From an uncultured beta proteobacterium (GTDB lineage Bacteria; Pseudomonadota; Gammaproteobacteria; Burkholderiales; Burkholderiaceae): a DNA stretch of 11,830 nt. This document shows positions 7,303 to 11,830 of the stretch, piece by piece (positions within the stretch are counted from its first letter, which is position 1; each line of letters opens with the position of its first letter). The DNA lies in contig CAIVXR010000230.1 in the NCBI GenBank assembly GCA_903909925.1, positions 1 to 11,830 of the forward strand, written 5' to 3'. The translations under genes and the position numbers were made by a program. The notes beneath the pieces were generated by a model, which saw nothing but the letters and a program-made list of their open reading frames with translations, was not told where the DNA came from and ran no database searches.

Positions 7303-8763
7303 ATGGAAAAATCAAATTTTGGCCTTTATCAGAATTACGGTTGTTTTATCAATGGAAAATGGGTCACTTCATCTGATCAAAAGGTTAAAGAGGTCAGCAG
7401 TCCCACAACTGGGGAGTTAATAGGTCTGATTCCAGTTGCTACAGAATCTGATTTGCAAGCTGCACTAGAGAGCGCCCAAAAAGGATTTAATGCTTGGCGC
7501 GGAGTATCTCCTTGGGAGCGTAGTCGAATTCTGCGCAAGACGGCTGATTTGCTAAGAGAGCGTAATAGTGAGTACGCCACACTCATGTCAACAGAAACTG
7601 GCAAGCCAATTGCTCAGGCGGAAGGCGAGTGGCGTGATGCTGCTGATCAGTTTGAATGGTATGCAGAAGAGACTAAAAGAATCTACGGCCAATCCATTGA
7701 AGCAAGACTTCCTGAAATTCGGATGGGGGTTCGATTAGAGCCTGTTGGGGTAGTAGCTGCATTCTCCGCCTGGAATTTTCCAGCCCTCTTACCCGCTAGA
7801 AAGCTAGCAGCTGCTTTAGCTGCCGGGTGCTCAGTGATCTTGAAGCCAGCTGGTGAGGCGCCAGGTTCTGGCATGGCTATTATTCAAACTCTGATGGATG
7901 CTGGGCTTCCAATCAATGTTGTCAATTTGGTTACCGGAGAATCTAAAAAAATCTCCGGGTATTTAATTGCATCGCCCATTGTGAAAAAAGTAACTCTGAC
8001 AGGGTCGACTGCAGTTGGCAGAGAGATATTGCAACTGGCTGCTAATGGCATTAAAAAAGTTTCTATGGAGTTAGGGGGTCATGCTCCCGTGATTATTTTT
8101 GAGGATGCTGATATAGCAGAAGCTGCCGAGATGTGTGCTCGCTTTAAGTTCAGGAATTGCGGTCAGGTTTGTGCTTCTCCATCGCGCTTTTATGTCCATG
8201 TCTCTCATTATCAGAAGTTCTGCGATATTTTTTCTGCATATGCTAAAGAATTAGTTGTTGGGAACGGATTGAATCCCGAAGTTGGCATGGGTCCTATGAT
8301 TAATGCGCGTGGCTTAAGTCATGTTCAGGATTTAATTACAGATGCACTTGATAAGGGAGCGAAATTACTTGCTGGTGGATCTGCTCCGACAGGTTTTAGT
8401 AAAGGTAATTTTATCTCCCCAACCGTGTTATCGGATGTGCCAGATACAGCCAGGGTAATGATTGATGAGCCATTCGGACCTATTGCCCCGATTGCTAGCT
8501 TTACAGATTTTAATGAGGTAATTGAGCGTGCGAATTCAACGCCTTATGGTCTAGCTGCATATCTTTTTACAAGGTCTTTGAAAACTGCCGCATTAGCCAG
8601 CGAACAAATTGAAGCAGGTATGGTCGGCATCAATGAATTGGCGATTGCTAGCGCCGAAATGCCTTTTGGTGGCGTTAAACATAGCGGCATGGGAAGAGAA
8701 GGTGGGGCTTTCGGAATTCGCGACTATCTCGAGCCAAAATTTATTAAAACAAGATTAGTTTGA
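7303..8763 (+). CDS. NAD(P)-dependent aldehyde dehydrogenase, succinate-semialdehyde-dehydrogenase-like
   Basis: This 486-residue ALDH-superfamily enzyme oxidises an aldehyde to a carboxylate with NAD(P)+. The catalytic set is complete and normally spaced: oxyanion N158 in SAWNFP, general base E256 in MELGGHAP, nucleophile C290 in GQVCASPSR. The coenzyme-fold motif TGSTAVGR and the DEPFGPIAPI motif are also present. Overall style (KPAGEAPGSG, LEPVGVVAAF, PFGGVKHSGMGREGG) is that of succinate/glutarate semialdehyde dehydrogenases. It starts 11 nt after the ThDP gene, with only a weak ribosome site. Directly after a C-C cleaving enzyme, it most likely removes the semialdehyde that enzyme makes, as 6-oxohexanoate is oxidised after cyclohexane-1,2-dione hydrolase (inference). 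The family is certain; the exact aldehyde is unknown. Confidence 0.93.
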   Translation: MEKSNFGLYQNYGCFINGKWVTSSDQKVKEVSSPTTGELIGLIPVATESDLQAALESAQKGFNAWRGVSPWERSRILRKTADLLRERNSEYATLMSTETGKPIAQAEGEWRDAADQFEWYAEETKRIYGQSIEARLPEIRMGVRLEPVGVVAAFSAWNFPALLPARKLAAALAAGCSVILKPAGEAPGSGMAIIQTLMDAGLPINVVNLVTGESKKISGYLIASPIVKKVTLTGSTAVGREILQLAANGIKKVSMELGGHAPVIIFEDADIAEAAEMCARFKFRNCGQVCASPSRFYVHVSHYQKFCDIFSAYAKELVVGNGLNPEVGMGPMINARGLSHVQDLITDALDKGAKLLAGGSAPTGFSKGNFISPTVLSDVPDTARVMIDEPFGPIAPIASFTDFNEVIERANSTPYGLAAYLFTRSLKTAALASEQIEAGMVGINELAIASAEMPFGGVKHSGMGREGGAFGIRDYLEPKFIKTRLV

Positions 8764-8841
8764 GGTATTTCAAATAATCTTTTCCAAGCCAAAAACATCC
8801 AAGAGCATTTTTAGTGAGTTCATCAGCCAAAAGGATAGTTA

Positions 8842-9306
8842 ATGAAGGTCGTTGATTTATTACGGGAAAAGGGTGGCGCTGTCTCAACAGCACCCAAGAG
8901 TATGAAGCTCTCTGAATGCGTCATCATGATGAGCGAGAAAAATCTTGGCTCTTTAGTCGTTATTGAGCATGGTCAAGTTGTAGGACTTTTGACCTTTAGA
9001 GAAGTGATTAATATTCTTGCTAAAAGACAGAAAGAGTTGCGGCAGGGCCCAACGCCACCTGTAGCTGAATTGACAGTAGATACTGTCATGATTCAAGACC
9101 CAATTACAGCATCTTTGCAGGATGAGGTTGCAGAGATACATGATCTGATGGTTAGCAATCATCAGAGGTACGTTCCGGTAATCGAAGATCAGCGTTTAGT
9201 AGGTGTTATTTCCTTTTACGATATTGCTAGAGTGATCATTGAGAGCCACGTTAGGGAAAATGAACTACTAAAGTCTTACATTAACGACTTTCCTGAGGCG
9301 CATTGA
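8842..9306 (+). CDS. Small protein with two CBS domains
   Basis: This 154-residue protein consists of almost nothing but a CBS pair, at about residues 13-60 (LGSLVVIEHGQVVGLLTFREV) and 78-134 (QRYVPVIEDQRLVGVISFYDI). It ends in a short charged helix. There is no signal peptide, membrane segment or attached catalytic domain. CBS pairs bind adenine nucleotides such as AMP, ATP or SAM and act as energy or cofactor sensors; stand-alone pairs regulate partner proteins. AAGGA at 8831-8835 precedes the ATG by 6 nt. It follows the aldehyde dehydrogenase by 78 nt on the same strand with no obvious terminator, so it may be the last gene of the operon, but the larger gap also allows its own promoter. 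Its partner is unknown. Confidence 0.88.
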   Translation: MKVVDLLREKGGAVSTAPKSMKLSECVIMMSEKNLGSLVVIEHGQVVGLLTFREVINILAKRQKELRQGPTPPVAELTVDTVMIQDPITASLQDEVAEIHDLMVSNHQRYVPVIEDQRLVGVISFYDIARVIIESHVRENELLKSYINDFPEAH

Positions 9307-9321
9307 TCGGAAAATCAAGAC

Positions 9322-10233
9322 CTAATTAGGCTTTATTTGCCTTTTTGCACGGAACTCACTAGGCGATACATTAAATTTTTGCTTAAAGCGCCTTGTAAAA
9401 TAACCCTCATCTGAGAATCCTACTTCTTTTGCAATTTCTGAGATTCGATTGTCGGTCATCAATAGTAATTCTTGAGCCTTTTCCATTCTCTTCATTGTGA
9501 GCCAGCCTACAAAAGCGAGACCAGTCTTTTGCTTTAACAGTTGGGATATGTAATTAGGCGATAAAAATGTTGCATGAGCAACTGACTCAAGCGTTAAATC
9601 TGCGCTAATGTTTTTATCAATGAATTGAATGACCCTCTTAAATGATTCGGTTTGGGTACTCTGGTTTGACTGATTATTTAATGCTTGACTGATTGCTGGC
9701 GCATTTATCTCAGTCGCATACCCAATCAACTCTAAAAGAATACCTCGGATTCTTTCGCGCCATCCCATTTTTCGGGAGTTATTAATGACATACATCTGCT
9801 TTACTAGGCTCATGATGTAAGTGAACTGGTCATCACTAAAGTTAAAATTGATTGCGCCCTGATAAAGGAAAGGAATAATCTCTGGGTGCTCAAGTGCGAT
9901 GAGTTCCTCAGCCTCAAAGAGATCACCCGTCAAATTAGGGTCTAGAAAATTTTTGCTGAAATTGATGATGTGGTAGTCGGGATTACTTGCTGGAATGCTG
10001 TAGTGGACTCTATACGGAAGAATGAAGATAACGGATTTATCTGGATAGGTTGATTCAGTGTTCCTAATGCCATGTTTTGAGCCGCCGTTAACATTTACGT
10101 GAATTTGAAAAAACTCATGTCTATGGGGCGTAACAATTGGATTTCTAATTCTCCAATCTCGAATTTCAAAGTCGAGCCTCTCAGATCTTTCAGACATCTG
10201 ATATGTTTTGATCTGCGCTGATTCTTTTAACAT
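9322..10233 (-). CDS. AraC-family transcriptional regulator with N-terminal cupin sensor domain
   Basis: This 303-residue regulator has an N-terminal AraC-type cupin at about residues 25-110, with the PHRHEFFQIHV strand including H37 and H39. The C-terminal double helix-turn-helix spans about residues 198-299. In it, LTLESVAHATFLSPNYISQLLK forms the first HTH, and ISEIAKEVGFSDEGYFTRRFKQ plus FNVSPSEFR gives the canonical AraC signature. Such proteins usually bind a small ligand and activate a nearby catabolic operon. It converges on the operon, with 15 nt separating it from the CBS gene. Control of the operon promoter, which lies left of the window, is plausible but unproven. The start at 10233 lacks a clear Shine-Dalgarno; the next in-frame Met (residue 13) is also poor. 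The upstream region holds a perfect 15-nt palindrome. Confidence 0.92.
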   Translation of the reverse strand: MLKESAQIKTYQMSERSERLDFEIRDWRIRNPIVTPHRHEFFQIHVNVNGGSKHGIRNTESTYPDKSVIFILPYRVHYSIPASNPDYHIINFSKNFLDPNLTGDLFEAEELIALEHPEIIPFLYQGAINFNFSDDQFTYIMSLVKQMYVINNSRKMGWRERIRGILLELIGYATEINAPAISQALNNQSNQSTQTESFKRVIQFIDKNISADLTLESVAHATFLSPNYISQLLKQKTGLAFVGWLTMKRMEKAQELLLMTDNRISEIAKEVGFSDEGYFTRRFKQKFNVSPSEFRAKRQIKPN

Positions 10234-10316
10234 TTTAGATTAGCTTACTTTGCTTGAGTTTTGCACCAATTGATGCCTAAAAAAATAATTGATAGGCTGT
10301 CTTTCCTTGCAGGGTA

Positions 10317-10331
10317 TGACATATTATGTCA
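10317..10331. promoter_or_regulatory. Perfect 15-bp palindrome upstream of the AraC-family gene, candidate operator
   Basis: TGACATA-T-TATGTCA is a perfect 7+1+7 inverted repeat. It is centred about 91 bp before the AraC-family start, in the 175-bp gap between the two regulators. Its symmetry suits a dimeric regulator such as a MarR-type protein. Assignment to either neighbour is inference. Confidence 0.4.
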
Positions 10332-10334
10332 GCG

Positions 10335-10350
10335 GCAAAGGTTTCTTTGC
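10335..10350. repeat. Short inverted repeat GCAAAG-GTTT-CTTTGC
   Basis: A perfect 6-bp stem with a 4-nt loop lies 3 nt from the 15-bp palindrome, in the leader side of the AraC-family gene. It has no U-tract on either strand, so it is not a terminator. It could be part of a compound regulatory site or coincidence. Confidence 0.25.
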
Positions 10351-10404
10351 AAGCCTAAAATCGGATTAATTAATATGGATATCTTATATTTGGGGTAATC
10401 AGCC

Positions 10405-10423
10405 AAAACTACCCAGTAGTTTT
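10405..10423 (-). terminator. Hairpin across the stop codon of the MarR-like gene, possible terminator
   Basis: AAAACTAC-CCA-GTAGTTTT is a perfect 8-bp stem with a 3-nt loop and spans the TAG stop of the MarR-like gene. On the - strand the U-run is within the stem; on the + strand it continues as TTTTTATT. The GC content of the stem is low, so efficiency is doubtful. It may partly separate the MarR-like transcript from the AraC-family gene. Confidence 0.35.
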
Positions 10424-10765
10424 TATTAAGATCTTTTTGGCTGCTAAAGCATACTCGTTCATTGTTTTAACAAGCTTGGGAGTCGGGCGAATATATTTTA
10501 TGCGTTTATCAGACTGATCTAGGTAGTGCTCAACCCAGCCCTCATTTACAAACCTGAGATAGTGCCCGCGCACCGCTGTATAGGAGTAGGGGACTGAGGC
10601 AAAAAGTTCTTTGACCGAGATGTTATTTTTGGCATAGTTATTGATAGCCAAGATAAGAATTAAATCATAGGCAATAAATGAATTTTTTATTGGAAGATGA
10701 TCTTTGCACCAAGAGTGCAGGGCAAAAATACTGCCGATCATTAATTCATGGGTTTTATCAAACAT
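10409..10765 (-). CDS. Small MarR-like winged-helix DNA-binding protein
   Basis: This 118-residue protein has the layout of a MarR-type regulator. An N-terminal helical region (about residues 1-45) is followed by a helix-turn-helix at about 49-73, with ISVKELFASV leading to the recognition helix around YTAVRGHYLRFV. GWV then leads into a beta wing carrying D86-K87-R88 near the position of the family's DRR motif, and a last helix follows. It is shorter than typical MarR proteins (about 140-150 residues), with a reduced dimerisation part. No enzyme or membrane segment is seen. It is transcribed away from the lipoprotein gene, and repeats in the shared upstream region suggest autoregulation (inference). 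The Shine-Dalgarno is weak. What it senses is unknown. Confidence 0.7.
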   Translation of the reverse strand: MFDKTHELMIGSIFALHSWCKDHLPIKNSFIAYDLILILAINNYAKNNISVKELFASVPYSYTAVRGHYLRFVNEGWVEHYLDQSDKRIKYIRPTPKLVKTMNEYALAAKKILIKTTG

Positions 10766-10792
10766 CTTTAAACTCTATCAGCTATATGGCTT

Positions 10793-10828
10793 AATAGATA
10801 TCTGAATAGACATCTTCAACAGATATAT
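10793..10828. repeat. Three tandem imperfect 11-bp repeats (AATAGATATCT), candidate operator array
   Basis: AATAGATATCT (10793-10803), AATAGACATCT (10805-10815) and AACAGATATAT (10818-10828) recur at 12- and 13-nt steps. They lie in the AT-rich divergent promoter region between the MarR-like and lipoprotein genes. A fourth related copy (ATGGATATCT, 10375-10384) lies just past the 3' end of the MarR-like gene. The core AGATATCT is itself a palindrome. The most likely reader is the MarR-like protein (inference). Confidence 0.4.
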
Positions 10829-10873
10829 TTATATTTTTTTAAAATAATTTGAATTGCTTCTAGAATAGAATGA

Positions 10874-10889
10874 AGTTATCCGAATAACT
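10874..10889 (+). promoter_or_regulatory. Inverted repeat AGTTAT-CCGA-ATAACT just upstream of the lipoprotein start
   Basis: A perfect 6-bp stem with a 4-nt loop ends 10 nt before the ATG at 10900, in the place where a Shine-Dalgarno is expected but not seen. It could be an operator or a leader hairpin that shapes translation initiation. It is short enough to be chance. Confidence 0.25.
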
Positions 10890-10899
10890 GCCACTTCCA

Positions 10900-11160
10900 A
10901 TGAAATCTACCGCCTACTCACCTCTTATTTTTATTTTTGCTTTGTGCGCTTGTGGTACTCCAGATAGTGAGTTTGGGGTATATAAGCAATCTGATGGTGC
11001 TGTTGGGGTGCATGCGCCAAAAGGAGCCAAAGAAAATGAGGCACAGGAAATGGCTCTTGCAGAGTGCAAGAAGCTTGGCAAGCAGAATGCTATAGCTGCG
11101 GAGAGTCGGAAAACGGTCAATGACCGCTTTCCGATGACTTACATCTACTTATGCAGATAA
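10900..11160 (+). CDS. Small predicted lipoprotein of unknown function
   Basis: This 86-residue protein begins with a short basic region and a hydrophobic stretch (LIFIFAL), then a lipobox L15-C16-A17-C18, so Cys18 would be lipidated and the remaining 69 residues would face the periplasm. The mature part has two more cysteines, C56 and C85, that could form a disulfide. The pattern AQEMALAECKKLGKQ followed by YIYLC resembles small Proteobacterial lipoproteins of unknown role (general impression, no family assigned). There is no clear Shine-Dalgarno; a short inverted repeat sits at that position. It reads divergently from the MarR-like gene, so both may respond to the same promoter-region sites. 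It is probably unrelated to the catabolic operon. Confidence 0.6.
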   Translation: MKSTAYSPLIFIFALCACGTPDSEFGVYKQSDGAVGVHAPKGAKENEAQEMALAECKKLGKQNAIAAESRKTVNDRFPMTYIYLCR

Positions 11161-11190
11161 GTTGTGATTAAGTTCTGGTAAGTCTGTAGG

Positions 11191-11830
11191 CTAGCTTAGC
11201 AACCATTTTTTAATCGACTTATTGACACACATGGCGTCTAAAGCCAGTCCAAAGAACTCGGAACCATTGGTTACCATGCTCTCGATTGCCTCTACTTTCC
11301 CAGACTTAATGCCCCGTAGGTAAGTTGCTGCACGATACCGTAAAAAGTGCTCTGTTACGCCTTCTTCATTTTCGGTAGTACATAACTCAAGGCTGCCATA
11401 GCGGGTTTCTGGATTAATGTTCAGAATAGCTAAGCCCAATGCACCAATCAATTTATCCGGAACTGGAATGGGTACATAGGAGTAGAGCGAGATCAACATT
11501 TCTTGTTCGTCTACTTCAATGATGTGATCAATATCGAGAACATCTTGCTCAGTGAGCTCTGTTTCACCAGAATCGCCACCACCAAAAGTAGATTCAAACT
11601 GCAACATTGCAGTATTGCTTCCTTTGGAAATCTCGATCATATCAGGGTAGCCCAGCAAGCCTTTCCACCAATACATTAGGGTAAAGGTGCAGGGTTTTAC
11701 TTCCACTAAACCTTTGTTAGTGGATTTAGCAAAGTAAAGACCATAAAACTCATCATCTTTCTCAAGGCCGTATTGATCTACCTTAGTAGATTTTGATACC
11801 ACCTTTTTAGTAGATGCCTTCTTGGTAGAG
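11191..11830 (-). CDS. Unknown acidic protein with lysine-rich N-terminal tail, possibly YbjN-like (5' end beyond window)
   Basis: The - strand frame is open from the stop at 11191 to the window edge; the only start codon I see near the edge is a GTG at 11802. Residues encoded beyond that GTG (STKKASTKKVVSKSTK) form a Thr/Ser-Lys repeat tail that continues off the window, so the real start is probably outside. The remaining roughly 200 residues are soluble and acidic, with no signal peptide or membrane segment. The C-terminal part (LAILNINPETRYGSLEL, then FLRYRAATYL and an EFFGLALDAM helix) resembles the YbjN/type III secretion chaperone-like fold, in which an LN..N....YG pattern precedes alternating strands. 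That is a weak impression, not a domain hit. No function is assigned. Confidence 0.6.
   Translation of the reverse strand, partial: STKKASTKKVVSKSTKVDQYGLEKDDEFYGLYFAKSTNKGLVEVKPCTFTLMYWWKGLLGYPDMIEISKGSNTAMLQFESTFGGGDSGETELTEQDVLDIDHIIEVDEQEMLISLYSYVPIPVPDKLIGALGLAILNINPETRYGSLELCTTENEEGVTEHFLRYRAATYLRGIKSGKVEAIESMVTNGSEFFGLALDAMCVNKSIKKWLLS

Noticed and set aside
8764..8841. Promoter or terminator between the aldehyde dehydrogenase and CBS genes
   Set aside because: No convincing hairpin with a T-run and no clear -35/-10 pair could be found in these 78 nt.
9321..9346. CCTAATTAGG palindrome plus AGGC-loop-GCCT and T-run as an operon terminator
   Set aside because: The stem is only 4 bp where the T-run follows, and the site sits within the last codons of the AraC-family gene; too weak to call.

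Overview
The window looks like chromosome from a low-GC member of the Burkholderiales. An AT-leaning relative such as Polynucleobacter is my best guess, because a Bug/TctC-type periplasmic binding protein sits beside catabolic genes whose composition is clearly below 50% GC. This is inference from protein style only; there is no rRNA or other marker gene here. Composition and codon style look uniform, and I see no tRNA, rRNA, insertion sequence, integrase or CRISPR array.

Positions 1-8763 (+ strand) hold a tightly packed catabolic operon that begins before the window. In order it encodes: the C-terminal part of a medium-chain alcohol dehydrogenase; the FAD subunit of a xanthine-dehydrogenase-family molybdenum hydroxylase; a fused [2Fe-2S] plus N-terminal Mo-domain subunit; a separate C-terminal Mo-domain subunit; an orphan tripartite-tricarboxylate-type binding protein; an IolD-like thiamine-diphosphate enzyme; and an NAD(P)-dependent aldehyde dehydrogenase. 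A two-CBS-domain protein (8842-9306) follows on the same strand. The molybdopterin subunit is cut in two at its internal domain boundary. The second half starts at an ATGA stop/start overlap with its own Shine-Dalgarno, which looks like a designed split rather than a broken gene.

Positions 9322-10765 (- strand) hold two regulators, an AraC-family protein converging on the operon and a small MarR-like winged-helix protein. Short palindromes and repeats lie in the spaces upstream of both. Positions 10900-11160 (+) encode a small lipoprotein. From 11191 to the right edge a - strand gene of unknown function, possibly YbjN-like, runs off the window with a lysine-rich N-terminal tail.

Working model (inference): the binding protein captures an organic acid or related small molecule. 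The molybdenum enzyme and the alcohol dehydrogenase then hydroxylate and oxidise it to a (cyclic) dicarbonyl compound. The IolD-like enzyme cleaves that C-C bond, and the aldehyde dehydrogenase oxidises the resulting semialdehyde to an acid. The known ThDP hydrolases of this kind, IolD and cyclohexane-1,2-dione hydrolase, open cyclic 1,2-diones, yet no other inositol genes are present. The substrate cannot be named from sequence, and this gene set is the best candidate for an undescribed pathway in the window.
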